Shown: positions 7,288-16,242, counted from the stretch's first letter. The stretch is 64,000 nucleotides of DNA from Pseudomonas viridiflava (GCF_900582625.1 NZ_UTIQ01000327.1:682001-746000); one strand, 5' to 3'. Program-made: numbers and translations. Notes: generated by a model from the sequence alone, not told the origin.

Positions 7288-8754
7288 ATGACTACACCCG
7301 ATAGCTCCACCCGCTCGGACCTCATCTACGGTCTTAACGACCGCCCGCATTTCAGTGCAGCGTTGTTCGCCGCCCTGCAACACGTTCTTGCCAGCTTCGT
7401 TGGCATCATCACCCCCACCTTGATCATCGGCGGCGCCCTGGGCCTGCAGAGTGAAGTGCCGTACCTGATCAGCATGGCGTTGTTTGTCTCTGGGCTGGGT
7501 ACGTTCATTCAGGCACGTCGCTTCGGCCCGGTAGGCTCCGGTTTGTTGTGCCTGCAAGGCACCAGCTTTGCCTTTATCAGCGTGATTCTCAGCGCCGGTT
7601 TCATGGTGAAGTCACGCGGGGGCGGCACCGATGAAATTCTATCGACGATTTTCGGCGTGTGCTTTTTCGCCGCGTTTATCGAAGTCACGCTTAGCCAGTT
7701 CATTGGCAAGTTGCGCAAGCTGATCACCCCGGTGGTGACCGGCACCATCATTACCTTGATGGGCCTATCGCTGATCAAGGTGGCCGTTACTGACATGGCC
7801 GGCGGTTTCGGCGCGGCCGACCTCGGCGCCCTTACCAACCTGGGCCTGGCCTTTTTGGTGCTAGCGATCATCGTGGTATTGAACCGTTTCGACATCCCGA
7901 TTCTGCGGCTGTCCGCCATTATCATCGGCCTGGGCATCGGCTTTGTGGTGGCGTGGGCGATGGGCAAGGTGGATTTCGCAGCCATGCCGGACGTCGCTGC
8001 GGTCAGCATTCCGGTGCCGTTCAAGTACGGGTTCTCGTTTGACCTGTATGCCTTTATTCCGGTCGCGGTGATTTTCCTGATTACCCCGCTGGAAGCCGCT
8101 GGCGACCTTACCGCCAACTCGATGATTTCCCAGCAGCCGGTGCGCGGCCCTGTCTACATCCGCCGCATCAAGTCGGGCTTGCTTGCCGACGGCCTCAACT
8201 CGGCCATGGCCGCTGTGTTCAACAGCATGCCGATGGTGACGTTCGCGCAGAACAACGGCGTGATCCAGCTGACCGGCGTGGCCAGCCGCTACGTGGCGTA
8301 TTTCATTGCCGCCCTGCTGGTGCTGTTGGGCCTGTTCCCGGTGGTAGGCGCGGTGTTGCAGCTGATGCCAAAACCGGTACTCGGTGGCGCCACCTTGATT
8401 ATGTTCGGCACCGTGGCGGTGGCCGGTATCAAGATTCTTTCCGAGGCGGGTCTACACCGTCGCAACATGCTCATCGTGTCGATTTCGCTCGGCCTGGGCC
8501 TGGGCGTTGCGGCCGTTCCGGAAGTGCTGCGCGAGTTGCCAAGCGCGCTGCATAACATCTTCGAATCGCCAATTACCGTCGGTGCCTTTGCCGCCATCCT
8601 GCTCAATATTTTCCTGCCGGAAGAGTACCTGGACGAAGTGGACGAGCATGAGTTCGACCCCGAGGCGTCGATTGTCGAAGTGATGCAAAACCCTAGCGAC
8701 GACGACATCGCCCTCGACCAGGCGCGCGCCGCCAAAGCCAGCCTGCAAAGCTGA
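7288..8754 (+). CDS. NCS2-family nucleobase:cation symporter (xanthine/uracil permease type)
   Basis: 488 residues, about 14 predicted transmembrane segments, of the nucleobase-ascorbate/NCS2 family. Family features include LQHVLASFVGIITPTLIIGG near the N-terminus, GLLCLQGTSFAFI, the conserved segment ITPLEAAGDLTANSMIS with its substrate-binding glutamate, and NSMPMVTFAQNNGVIQLTGVASR. Its closest types are xanthine or urate permeases. Purine import would suit the glyoxylate and urea genes further along. I prefer ATG 7288 (GCAGG seven bases upstream) to the TTG at 7273. It is followed by a nucleoside channel gene. Confidence 0.92.
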   Translation: MTTPDSSTRSDLIYGLNDRPHFSAALFAALQHVLASFVGIITPTLIIGGALGLQSEVPYLISMALFVSGLGTFIQARRFGPVGSGLLCLQGTSFAFISVILSAGFMVKSRGGGTDEILSTIFGVCFFAAFIEVTLSQFIGKLRKLITPVVTGTIITLMGLSLIKVAVTDMAGGFGAADLGALTNLGLAFLVLAIIVVLNRFDIPILRLSAIIIGLGIGFVVAWAMGKVDFAAMPDVAAVSIPVPFKYGFSFDLYAFIPVAVIFLITPLEAAGDLTANSMISQQPVRGPVYIRRIKSGLLADGLNSAMAAVFNSMPMVTFAQNNGVIQLTGVASRYVAYFIAALLVLLGLFPVVGAVLQLMPKPVLGGATLIMFGTVAVAGIKILSEAGLHRRNMLIVSISLGLGLGVAAVPEVLRELPSALHNIFESPITVGAFAAILLNIFLPEEYLDEVDEHEFDPEASIVEVMQNPSDDDIALDQARAAKASLQS

Positions 8755-8880
8755 CGCGCCCGCCTTACCCGTTCAACCTGAACGCTGCACAGCGTCCGCA
8801 CCTCGCCAGGGTCGGGCGTTGTGCGGTGTCTGGGCTGGAAAACCTGCACTACCCTCACTAAAAACAACAAGGAAAACCCC

Positions 8881-9693
8881 ATGAACCTGAAGCGTTTGCC
8901 GCACTGCCTCGCGCTGTCTGCCGGTCTGTTCACTGGTAGCCAGGCTGCGTTGGCGGATGACCTGCTGCAATGGCAGAACAACAGCCTGACCTACCTCTAT
9001 GGCCAGGATTTCAAGGTCAACCCTGAAATCCAGCAAACCGTCACCTTCGAGCACGCCGACGGCTGGAAGTACGGTGACAACTTCCTGTTTATCGACAAGA
9101 TTTTCTACAACGGCAAAGCCGACTCGGGCGTGGGCAACAACACCTACTATGGCGAATTCAGCCCGCGTTTCTCGTTGAGCAAAATTACCGGCGAGAAGAT
9201 CAGCTTCGGCCCGGTCAACGACGTGTTGCTGGCCTTCACCTATGAATTCGGCGAAGGCGATGTGGAGTCGTACCTGGTAGGCCCGGCGTTCGACCTGAAC
9301 ATCCCCGGCTTCGACTTCTTCCAGCTGAACTTCTACAACCGCCAAACCGACGGCAATCGCCCTGGCGATGACGTTTGGCAGATCACCCCGGCCTGGAGTT
9401 ACACCATTCCAGTCGGCGGCTCGGACATCCTGATCGATGGTTTCATGGACTGGGTGGTCGACAACGACGAGAACGCGCGCGGCACGTACCACGCCAACCT
9501 GCACTTCAACCCACAGATCAAATACGACCTGGGCAAAGCGCTGCATTGGGGTGAAAAGCAGCTGTACGTCGGTATCGAGTACGACTACTGGAAAGACAAA
9601 TATGGCATCGACGACGACAGTTTCCTCGGCGACGAGATCTTGGATGGCACTGACCAGAACACCGCAAGTCTGCTGGTGAAAGTGCACTTCTAA
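8881..9693 (+). CDS. Tsx/OmpK-like outer-membrane nucleoside channel
   Basis: 270 residues with a signal peptide ending at about residue 25 (AALADD). The rest is aromatic-rich alternating strands that end in the outer-membrane C-terminal signature LLVKVHF. It resembles the nucleoside-specific channel-forming protein Tsx/OmpK family. Segments such as FLFIDKIFYNGKAD and GGSDILIDGFMDWVVDNDEN are typical. Located just downstream of the NCS2 permease in the same direction, so it probably supplies purine bases or nucleosides to the periplasm. Start: ATG 8881 with AAGGAAAA upstream. Confidence 0.87.
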   Translation: MNLKRLPHCLALSAGLFTGSQAALADDLLQWQNNSLTYLYGQDFKVNPEIQQTVTFEHADGWKYGDNFLFIDKIFYNGKADSGVGNNTYYGEFSPRFSLSKITGEKISFGPVNDVLLAFTYEFGEGDVESYLVGPAFDLNIPGFDFFQLNFYNRQTDGNRPGDDVWQITPAWSYTIPVGGSDILIDGFMDWVVDNDENARGTYHANLHFNPQIKYDLGKALHWGEKQLYVGIEYDYWKDKYGIDDDSFLGDEILDGTDQNTASLLVKVHF

Positions 9694-9760
9694 ACCCGTT
9701 TCGGGGTGGCGAACGGCTGCTGGGTAGGCAGAGTTGTTCGTCATCCCGAAAGCTAAAAAC

Positions 9761-9822
9761 TCGAGGCTAAAGCCTCTCCTACAAGGACGTTTTTGCTCTT
9801 GTAGGAGAGGCTTTAGCCTCGA
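9761..9822. repeat. REP pair (BIME), TCGAGGCTAAAGCCTC type
   Basis: TCGAGGCTAAAGCCTCTCCT and its inverted copy AGGAGAGGCTTTAGCCTCGA flank a spacer of about 20 bases, giving a long near-perfect hairpin. Confidence 0.88.
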
Positions 9823-9833
9823 GCTTTTGTTCT

Positions 9834-9870
9834 AAAAAAAGGGCGAGTCGCATGCAGCGACCCGCCCTTT
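9834..9870 (-). terminator. Intrinsic terminator of the PA2169-family gene
   Basis: Read on the minus strand: AAAGGGCGGGTCG, loop, CGACTCGCCC, then seven Ts. One mismatch in the stem. It lies 56 bases after the stop of the gene ending at 9926. Confidence 0.85.
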
Positions 9871-9925
9871 CCACGTCAACCGACGACGGATGAGCGCCGG
9901 TTAACGACCACCTGCGGTGCTTGTG

Positions 9926-10375
9926 TTAGCTGGCACGCGCCATGTTGCGCAGGGCTTTCACTTGGTCGTGGTTGCGCTGTACGCCTTGGCGTTGTTTTTC
10001 AACGATGCTGCGTACGTTCGACGGCAGCTCTTTTTCCAGCGCTTCGTTGTAGTGCTTCAGGGCTACGTCTTCGCCGCGCTCGCATTCGTTGAGAATGGCG
10101 GTTTCGCTATGGCCGGTGAGTGCGCTTTTCAGGTTCACCCAGCCGCGATGCAGGTCGCCTGTGGTGCTGGTGCTCGTTTCCGGGTCGCCGCCCAGGCTGC
10201 GCACCAGTTGCTGTAGCTCGCTGGCCGCAGCCGCACATTCCGCGGCGCGCTGGCTGAACAAGCCTTTGAGTTCGGCATTTTCAACGTCGTTCGCGCACTC
10301 ACGGAAGCCTTTCTCACCGTCTTTGCTGGTCTCGATCAGGTTGTTGAGTACCGAGATAGTGTCTTTGCTTTCCAT
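9926..10375 (-). CDS. PA2169-family four-helix-bundle protein (DUF2383)
   Basis: 149 residues, helical throughout, matching the PA2169 family (DUF2383), ferritin-like four-helix proteins often linked to stress and stationary phase. Recognisable parts are the start MESKDTISVLNNLIETSKDG and the segments RECANDVENAELKGLFSQRA, NECERGEDVALKHYNEAL and EKQRQGVQRNHDQVKALR. Glutamate and histidine residues in the helices could hold a metal, but this is not established for the family. The ATG at 10375 is the domain start; a longer reading frame upstream lacks family similarity. It appears to be a single-gene unit with its own terminator. Confidence 0.87.
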   Translation of the reverse strand: MESKDTISVLNNLIETSKDGEKGFRECANDVENAELKGLFSQRAAECAAAASELQQLVRSLGGDPETSTSTTGDLHRGWVNLKSALTGHSETAILNECERGEDVALKHYNEALEKELPSNVRSIVEKQRQGVQRNHDQVKALRNMARAS

Positions 10376-10585
10376 GGTCAAAATCCTCTTTTGGCGAGCA
10401 GCGTCACGCTGCAGGTTGTTGGCCGATGTGCCCGTTTGGGCTTTATCGACCGCTCGCAAAAATGGACGTGACCCGTTGCGTAAAGGTTCAGCACATTCGC
10501 CGACCGGTACGCGCAAGCGGCAACCGACAACCGCGCTAAAACGCAGGCGGGGCGCGGCGTCTAACCGCTTGTCAGGGCCGCAGTT

Positions 10586-11404
10586 TCACGGCGCCGGCTT
10601 GGCTTTCTGGCGCTTGAGAAAGTCGACTTTCCATTGCTCCAGACCCATAAATTCCGAATCGAGATTGGCCTCGACCTGGTATTTGTCTTTGAGCACAGCG
10701 ATGGCCTCGTGTTGCTCGGCGAGAAACTGGTCAAAGCGCTGAATCAGCTCGGGATGCTTGCTGCTCGACAGGTGAAACGTGCCGCGCGTGAACGGCAGTT
10801 TGGAATCGAACACCAACGCACCGGGACGGGCGCGAATGTTGTCTAGGTAATAGGTGGCGACCACCACGTTGAAGTAGGCGCCATCGGCTTGTTTTTTCAG
10901 CGCCAGCTTGATCATTGCGGGCAAATCGTCGCCTTCAATCAGGCGCGTTTGCTTGGCCTCGATACGAGCCTGATACGCCCAGGGCGTCCAGCCGTTGACG
11001 ATGGCCAGCCGCTGCAAGGTATCAACGCCCTGCCCTTGCTGCTTGGGCGGCACTAGCACGCCATCGACGTAATTCACCACGGCCTGGCTATAACGCAGGT
11101 TTTTGCCGGCCTTTTGTTCTTGCGCCCAGGTGCTGTTGTCCGGGTATTTGAAATCGACTTCGCCCTGTAACAACGCCGGCAGCAAACGCTCGACGGGCAA
11201 CGGCCGGTACTCCAACTGCACGCCGGCTTTGGCGGCGAACAAGTCCAGCACCTCACGGGCAAAGCCGGAATAGTTGCCTTGTTTATCGGTGGCGTAATGG
11301 GGCAAGAACGGCGTGTTTTCCACGCCGACCACGTAGGTTTGGGCGTAGGCGCTGGTGGTGATTAATAGCGCGACGATGGCGGTGTAAACGAGCTTCGGTT
11401 TCAC
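10586..11404 (-). CDS. Periplasmic substrate-binding protein (SBP_bac_3 fold)
   Basis: 272 residues with a signal peptide (LVYTAIVALLITTSAYA) and a bacterial extracellular solute-binding family 3 domain: PHYATDKQGNYSGFAREVLDLFAAKAGV, the YRPLPVERLLPALLQGEVDF hinge region and a long C-terminal helix. No permease or ATPase genes are adjacent, so it may be an orphan receptor or an environmental sensor rather than part of an ABC importer. I chose GTG 11404 because AGGA lies nine bases upstream and the signal peptide begins there. The ligand cannot be told from sequence. Confidence 0.83.
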   Translation of the reverse strand: MKPKLVYTAIVALLITTSAYAQTYVVGVENTPFLPHYATDKQGNYSGFAREVLDLFAAKAGVQLEYRPLPVERLLPALLQGEVDFKYPDNSTWAQEQKAGKNLRYSQAVVNYVDGVLVPPKQQGQGVDTLQRLAIVNGWTPWAYQARIEAKQTRLIEGDDLPAMIKLALKKQADGAYFNVVVATYYLDNIRARPGALVFDSKLPFTRGTFHLSSSKHPELIQRFDQFLAEQHEAIAVLKDKYQVEANLDSEFMGLEQWKVDFLKRQKAKPAP

Positions 11405-11480
11405 GGCAGTTTTCCTGTTTTTGTTTTTGTGAAGGGACGGCACCCTGCGCGCCAGCAGGATCAATGGTGTTTCCAGGAAT

Positions 11481-11540
11481 CGAGGCTAAAGCCTCTCCCA
11501 CAAGGGCAGCTCGGGCCTGTAGGAGAGGCTTCAGCCTCGA
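11481..11540. repeat. REP pair (BIME), CGAGGCTAAAGCCTC type
   Basis: CGAGGCTAAAGCCTCTCCCA and inverted AGGAGAGGCTTCAGCCTCGA around a GC-rich spacer, between moaA and the binding-protein gene. Confidence 0.88.
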
Positions 11541-11565
11541 GCTTTTCATTCCCCGTATTGGCAGT

Positions 11566-12576
11566 TCAGCCGCCAGTCATGCTCATAAACCGCAGCACTT
11601 GCACCTGCTCGGCTTGGTCGAAGTGATGGCGTTCGGGCTTCAGTTGCAGGGCGCTGACCAGCGCCTGACGCAAGCGCTCGCTGTCACCGGGATGGGCACG
11701 CATCAGGCCCTTCAAATCGAGGGCGCCTTCGTGACCGAGGCACAGCACCAGCTTGCCTTCGGCGGTCACGCGCACGCGGTTGCAGTCGCCACAGAAGTTG
11801 TGGCTATGGGGCGAGATAAAGCCGACCTGCGTATCGCTACCAACCACCTGCCAATAGCGCGACGGCCCGCCGGTGACGCGGCTGCTGCGCACCAGGGCGA
11901 AGCGCTGTTCGATCAGCGCGCGCACTTGGTCGCTGGAGCAAAAGGTCTGTTCACGTTGATGGCTGGTGACCGAGCCCAACGGCATTTCTTCGATAAAACT
12001 GATGTCCAGCCCGCGCTCGACGGCGAACTGCACGAGGTCATGTACTTCGTCATCGTTGCGGCCGCGTTGCACCACGCAGTTGAGCTTGATGCGCGCGAAG
12101 CCCGCCGCCCGCGCGGCCTCGATGCCGGCGAGCACGTGGTCCAGCGCGTCGCGGCGGGTGAAGGCGGCAAAACGCTCGCGCTGCAACGAGTCGAGGCTGA
12201 TGTTCAAGCGCTCGACGCCCGCCTCGCGCAGCGGCGCGGCGAGGTGTCCGAGCTGCGAGCCGTTGCTGGTGATGGCCAAATCTTCCAACTCGCTCCGTGC
12301 GCCGAGCCGTTGCAGCAAACCGAGCACACCCTTGCGCACCAGCGGTTCGCCGCCCGTGATGCGGATGCGTTTGACGCCCAGCCCGATAAACGCATCGGCC
12401 ACGGCGTACAGCTCTTCGAGGGTAAGAATCTGCGCGCGCGGGGCGAACTGCATGTCTTCGCTCATGCAGTAGGTGCAGCGAAAATCGCAGCGGTCGGTAA
12501 CCGACAACCGCAGGTAAGTGATGCGCCGCCCGAAGGGATCGACCAGGCTGGCGTCAGGTGCAAGCGGCAAGGGCAC
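11566..12576 (-). CDS. moaA: GTP 3',8-cyclase MoaA
   Basis: Radical SAM enzyme that converts GTP to 3',8-cyclo-GTP, the first step of molybdopterin synthesis. 336 residues. The N-terminal cluster motif CDFRCTYC and the ITGGEPLVR segment are present, as is the C-terminal second [4Fe-4S] site CGDCNRVRVTAEGKLVLC, and the chain ends in the Gly-Gly required for MoaC-linked activation. GTG 12576 is the best start: GGAG lies seven bases upstream. It stands apart from other moa genes, as the second moaA does in P. aeruginosa (moaA2, next to the gcl cluster). Confidence 0.95.
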   Translation of the reverse strand: MPLPLAPDASLVDPFGRRITYLRLSVTDRCDFRCTYCMSEDMQFAPRAQILTLEELYAVADAFIGLGVKRIRITGGEPLVRKGVLGLLQRLGARSELEDLAITSNGSQLGHLAAPLREAGVERLNISLDSLQRERFAAFTRRDALDHVLAGIEAARAAGFARIKLNCVVQRGRNDDEVHDLVQFAVERGLDISFIEEMPLGSVTSHQREQTFCSSDQVRALIEQRFALVRSSRVTGGPSRYWQVVGSDTQVGFISPHSHNFCGDCNRVRVTAEGKLVLCLGHEGALDLKGLMRAHPGDSERLRQALVSALQLKPERHHFDQAEQVQVLRFMSMTGG

Positions 12577-12668
12577 GACGGATCTCCAACTGCTCAGGGA
12601 GCCGAAAAAGGGGACGTAAAAATTAGCTGACCACGAAGTCAGAAATGTACTCAAAAAATGCTGATCGC

Positions 12669-12676
12669 GTATACAA
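12669..12676. promoter_or_regulatory. GTATACAA half-matching operator in moaA/tetR intergenic region
   Basis: GCGTATACAA matches eight of ten positions of the TTGTATACAA palindrome at the gcl promoter. It lies between the divergent moaA and TetR genes. The rest of 12577-12884 holds a REP pair and nothing else I can identify. Confidence 0.3.
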
Positions 12677-12698
12677 GAATTTTGCTCAGCCGATGTTC

Positions 12699-12778
12699 TG
12701 TAGGAGCTAACTTGGTAGCGAATGGGCCCTCTCACACATCAGCGTTTTCAGGATTCGCGAGCAAGCTCGCTCCTACAA
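12699..12778. repeat. REP pair, GCTCGCGAA type
   Basis: TGTAGGAGCTAACTTGGTAGCGAAT (degenerate copy, 12699 on) faces ATTCGCGAGCAAGCTCGCTCC. This is a different REP family from the GGCTTTAGCC units elsewhere in the window. Confidence 0.7.
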
Positions 12779-12884
12779 AAAGCGCGGTTCCTGCCTGACA
12801 TTGAGCCTCGCGCAAACGCGGTGCTACCATGCCCGACCACTCAGCAAGCCCATCGATGCGGTGCCACAGCAAAAGAGTCTTTAG

Positions 12885-13523
12885 ATGACCAGTATCCGTG
12901 AGCGCAACAAAGAGTTGATTCTGCGCGCAGCCAGCGAAGAGTTCGCCGACAAAGGCTTCGCCGCCACCAAGACCAGCGACATCGCCGCCAAAGCGGGTTT
13001 GCCCAAGCCCAACGTGTATTACTACTTCAAGTCCAAAGAAAACCTGTACCGCGAAGTGCTGGAAAGCATTGTCGAACCCTTGCTGCAGGCTTCGCAGCCG
13101 TTCAACGAAGGCGGTCTGCCCGCCGATGTATTGCGCGCTTACATCCGCTCGAAAATCCGCATTTCCCGCGACCTGGCCTACGCCTCAAAGGTCTTCGCCA
13201 GTGAAATCATGCACGGCGCCCCACACCTGTCCGCCGAGCAAACCGCACAACTGAACGCCCAGGCCAAGCACAACATCAGCTGCATTCAAGCCTGGATCGA
13301 CCAGGGCCTGATGGCCAAGGTAGACCCGCACCATCTGCTGTTCAGCATCTGGGCTGCGACGCAGACCTACGCGGATTTCGACTGGCAGATTTCCATCGTC
13401 ACGGGTAAAGCCAAGCTCGACGACGCCGACTATGAGGCGGCGGCCGAGACGATTATTCGGATGGTGATTAAGGGGTGTGAGGTGAGTGAGGGGGCTGGGG
13501 CTAAGGTTAAGGTGGTTGGGTAA
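12885..13523 (+). CDS. TetR-family transcriptional regulator
   Basis: 212 residues. The N-terminal HTH is clear: ILRAASEEFADKGFAATKTSDIAAKAGL then the recognition helix KPNVYYYFKSKENLYREVLE. The C-terminal ligand domain resembles the YcdC/RutR group (FASEIMHGAPHLS, WAATQTYADFDWQI), whose members often control pyrimidine or purine catabolism. It sits divergent from moaA and upstream of the glyoxylate genes, the same neighbourhood as PA1504 in P. aeruginosa as I recall. It may control the gcl operon and itself. The C-terminal 15 residues (SEGAGAKVKVVG) are low complexity. Confidence 0.92.
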   Translation: MTSIRERNKELILRAASEEFADKGFAATKTSDIAAKAGLPKPNVYYYFKSKENLYREVLESIVEPLLQASQPFNEGGLPADVLRAYIRSKIRISRDLAYASKVFASEIMHGAPHLSAEQTAQLNAQAKHNISCIQAWIDQGLMAKVDPHHLLFSIWAATQTYADFDWQISIVTGKAKLDDADYEAAAETIIRMVIKGCEVSEGAGAKVKVVG

Positions 13524-13582
13524 GGCGGTTTTTTGTACAGACGCTAATTGCGGTTACGTCCAGTGCTGTACCCGGCCGGAGA

Positions 13583-13661
13583 TTCTGGATTCCCGCTTTC
13601 GCGGGAATGACGGAGTTGTAAGTAGAACCACCGTCATCCTCGCGCAGGCGGGGATCCAGAG
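13583..13661. repeat. dRS3-like hairpin pair
   Basis: TCTGGATTCCCGC..GCGGGAATGACGG (13583-13613) followed by the inverted unit CCGTCATCCTCGCGC..GCGGGGATCCAGA (13631-13661). Confidence 0.8.
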
Positions 13662-13701
13662 TTTCGAATCGGTCACGGTTCCCTAATCAACCAATACCGC
13701 C

Positions 13702-14133
13702 TTACCCAATATCCGCCTGCAACCCCGCCGCCAACACCCCCTTCACCGCACATTGCTCATCAATGTCCGACGTATCCCCACTAATCCCCACCGCCCCAAT
13801 CACCTGATTATTCGCATCGCGAATCAGCACGCCGCCGGGCGCGGGAATCACGTTGCCTTGCGCCAGCGTGTTCACGGCCGCGATAAAGCTCGGCCGTTGC
13901 TGCGCGTCATTGGCGATCTGCCGCGATGCCTTGCCGAGTGCCACCGCGCCCCAGGCTTTGCCGATGGCAATTTGCGGGCGAAGCATGCTTGAGCCGTCTT
14001 CGCGCAGCAGCGAAATCAAATGACCGCCAGCGTCCAGCACCGCAATGGTCAGGGGCGCTGCCGAGGCCGCGCGGCCTGCCGACTGGGCTTGCTCGGTGAT
14101 CTGGGTGGCGAGTTGCAGGGTTAAAGCGCTCAT
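13702..14133 (-). CDS. GlcG/HbpS-family protein (DUF336)
   Basis: 143 residues of the GlcG/HbpS-like family, small proteins of uncertain function associated with glycolate, propanediol and haem metabolism. Family hallmarks are PLTIAVLDAGGHLISLLREDGSS, AIGKAWGAVALGKASRQ and VIPAPGGVLIRDANNQVIGAVGISGDTSD split across the C-terminal half. Divergent from gcl across a 327-base region with two palindromic candidate operators. Its neighbourhood suggests a role with glyoxylate or glycolate. Start chosen at ATG 14133 (AAGGGA upstream). Confidence 0.87.
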   Translation of the reverse strand: MSALTLQLATQITEQAQSAGRAASAAPLTIAVLDAGGHLISLLREDGSSMLRPQIAIGKAWGAVALGKASRQIANDAQQRPSFIAAVNTLAQGNVIPAPGGVLIRDANNQVIGAVGISGDTSDIDEQCAVKGVLAAGLQADIG

Positions 14134-14276
14134 GGGGTAAGTCCCTTCTTGTAATTGAAAGCGTACGGAACACACCACCGGAGCATGCAAATACGCCCGG
14201 CGGTGCAATCAAAAGACGCCTTAACTATCGCAGCCAAAACAAAAAACGCAAGCTGCCGATACAATTTCATCACCTT

Positions 14277-14286
14277 TTGTATACAT
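14277..14286. promoter_or_regulatory. Candidate operator TTGTATACAT before the GlcG-like gene
   Basis: Matches nine of ten positions of the TTGTATACAA palindrome near gcl. Centre-to-centre distance to that site is 149 bases, close to 14 helical turns, so looping is conceivable. Confidence 0.45.
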
Positions 14287-14382
14287 ACACTTCTACCCAA
14301 TACCACGCCGCCGCTGAAACCCGCGCTGAAACAGGCGTTTTAAATCTGTTTCGCCTCGCCACGCTTTGCTCGCGAAAAAATG

Positions 14383-14412
14383 TTGACCTTAAAGTCATGG
14401 CCTGAATAGAAT
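14383..14412 (+). promoter_or_regulatory. gcl promoter
   Basis: TTGACC (14383-14388) and TAGAAT (14407-14412) are separated by 18 bases, a good sigma-70 promoter with a predicted start near 14419. Confidence 0.7.
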
Positions 14413-14425
14413 CAGCCACAGCAAG

Positions 14426-14435
14426 TTGTATACAA
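14426..14435. promoter_or_regulatory. Candidate repressor operator TTGTATACAA of gcl
   Basis: A perfect 10-bp palindrome just downstream of the predicted start of transcription (about +8 to +17), the usual place for a repressor site. Confidence 0.55.
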
Positions 14436-14460
14436 TTTAAGAACAAAAGAGGCACAACAA

Positions 14461-16236
14461 ATGGCCAAAATGAGAGCAATCGAGGCAGCCGTCCTCGTTA
14501 TGCGCCGCGAAGGCGTCGACACCGCGTTTGGTATTCCCGGCGCCGCCATCAACCCCCTGTACGCCTCGCTGAAAAAAGTCGGCGGCATCGACCACGTTCT
14601 GGCTCGCCACGTGGAAGGCGCTTCGCACATGGCCGAGGGTTACACCCGCACTAAGGCGGGCAACATCGGTGTGTGCATCGGCACCTCCGGTCCTGCCGGC
14701 ACCGACATGGTCACTGGCCTGTATAGCGCCAGCGCCGACTCCATTCCGATTCTGTGCATCACCGGCCAGGCGCCGCGTGCCCGTATGCACAAGGAAGATT
14801 TCCAGGCCGTCGATATCACCAGCATCGTCAAGCCAGTGACCAAGTGGGCAACCACCGTCATGGAACCGGGCCAAGTGCCGTACGCGTTCCAGAAAGCCTT
14901 TTATGAAATGCGCAGCGGCCGTCCTGGCCCCGTGCTGATCGACCTGCCGTTCGACGTGCAGATGGCGGAAATCGAATTCGATATCGACGCCTACCAGCCG
15001 CTGCCGCTGAGCCGCCCTGCCGCCAACCGTGCACAGGCCGAAAAAGCCCTGGCGCTATTGAACGACGCCGAGCGTCCATTGCTGGTAGCCGGTGGTGGCG
15101 TGATCAACGCCGATGCCAGCGACAAGCTGGTCGAGTTCGCCGAATTGGTCGGCGTGCCAGTGGTTCCAACCCTGATGGGCTGGGGCACCATTCCAGACGA
15201 CCACCCGCTGATGGTCGGCATGGTCGGTCTGCAAACCTCGCACCGCTACGGCAACGCCACGCTGCTGGAGTCGGACCTGGTGTTCGGCATCGGTAACCGT
15301 TGGGCCAACCGCCACACCGGTTCGGTGGATGTGTACACCGAAGGTCGCCGCTTTATTCACGTGGATATCGAGCCGACGCAAATCGGTCGCGTGTTCAACC
15401 CGGACCTGGGCATCGTTTCCGACGCCGGCGCCGCGTTGGATATGTTCATCACCGTGGCCAAGGAATGGAAAGCCGCTGGCAAGCTAAAAAACCGTGCCGC
15501 CTGGCTGGATTCCTGCCACCAGCGCAAACGCACCCTGCAGCGCAAAACCCACTTCGACAACGTGCCGGTTAAACCGCAGCGCGTGTACGAAGAAATGAAC
15601 GAAGCCTTCGGCAAAGACACCTGCTACGTCAGCACCATCGGCCTGTCGCAGATTGCCGGCGCGCAGTTCCTGCACGTTTACAAGCCGCGTCACTGGATCA
15701 ACTGCGGCCAGGCCGGCCCGCTGGGCTGGACCATTCCTGCCGCGCTGGGCGTGGTGAAAGCCGACCCAAGCCGCAAAGTTGTCGCGCTGTCTGGCGACTA
15801 CGACTTCCAGTTCATGATCGAAGAACTGGCCGTGGGCGCGCAGTTCAACCTGCCGTACATCCACGTGGTGGTGAACAACTCCTACCTGGGTCTGATCCGT
15901 CAGGCGCAGCGCGGTTTCGAGATGGACTACTGCGTGCAGTTGGCCTTCGAAAACATCAACGCGCCGGAGCTGAACGGCTATGGCGTGGACCACGTCGCGG
16001 TCGCTGAAGGCCTGGGTTGCAAGGCCATTCGCGTGTTCGAGCCGAACGAGATCCAACCGGCCCTGCGTCACGCGCAAGAGTTGATGGCACAGCACCGCGT
16101 ACCGGTGGTGGTGGAAATCATTCTGGAGCGCGTGACCAACATCTCCATGGGCACCGAGATCAATGCCGTCAACGAGTTCGAAGACCTGGCACTGACCGGC
16201 TCGGATGCGCCGACTGCGATTTCGATGCTGGACTAA
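14461..16236 (+). CDS. gcl: Glyoxylate carboligase
   Basis: Thiamine-diphosphate and FAD-binding enzyme that joins two glyoxylate molecules into tartronate semialdehyde with loss of CO2. 591 residues, the usual length. The N-terminal PYR domain includes GIPGAAINPLY and RHVEGASHMAEGYTR. Residue 51 is valine in place of the glutamate found in other ThDP enzymes, the known hallmark of Gcl. The ThDP-binding GDYDFQFMIEELAVG lies near residue 445. AGAGG precedes ATG 14461. It is the first gene of the glyoxylate-to-pyruvate operon and has a promoter with a palindromic operator. Confidence 0.97.
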   Translation: MAKMRAIEAAVLVMRREGVDTAFGIPGAAINPLYASLKKVGGIDHVLARHVEGASHMAEGYTRTKAGNIGVCIGTSGPAGTDMVTGLYSASADSIPILCITGQAPRARMHKEDFQAVDITSIVKPVTKWATTVMEPGQVPYAFQKAFYEMRSGRPGPVLIDLPFDVQMAEIEFDIDAYQPLPLSRPAANRAQAEKALALLNDAERPLLVAGGGVINADASDKLVEFAELVGVPVVPTLMGWGTIPDDHPLMVGMVGLQTSHRYGNATLLESDLVFGIGNRWANRHTGSVDVYTEGRRFIHVDIEPTQIGRVFNPDLGIVSDAGAALDMFITVAKEWKAAGKLKNRAAWLDSCHQRKRTLQRKTHFDNVPVKPQRVYEEMNEAFGKDTCYVSTIGLSQIAGAQFLHVYKPRHWINCGQAGPLGWTIPAALGVVKADPSRKVVALSGDYDFQFMIEELAVGAQFNLPYIHVVVNNSYLGLIRQAQRGFEMDYCVQLAFENINAPELNGYGVDHVAVAEGLGCKAIRVFEPNEIQPALRHAQELMAQHRVPVVVEIILERVTNISMGTEINAVNEFEDLALTGSDAPTAISMLD

Positions 16237-16242
16237 CCGCAG

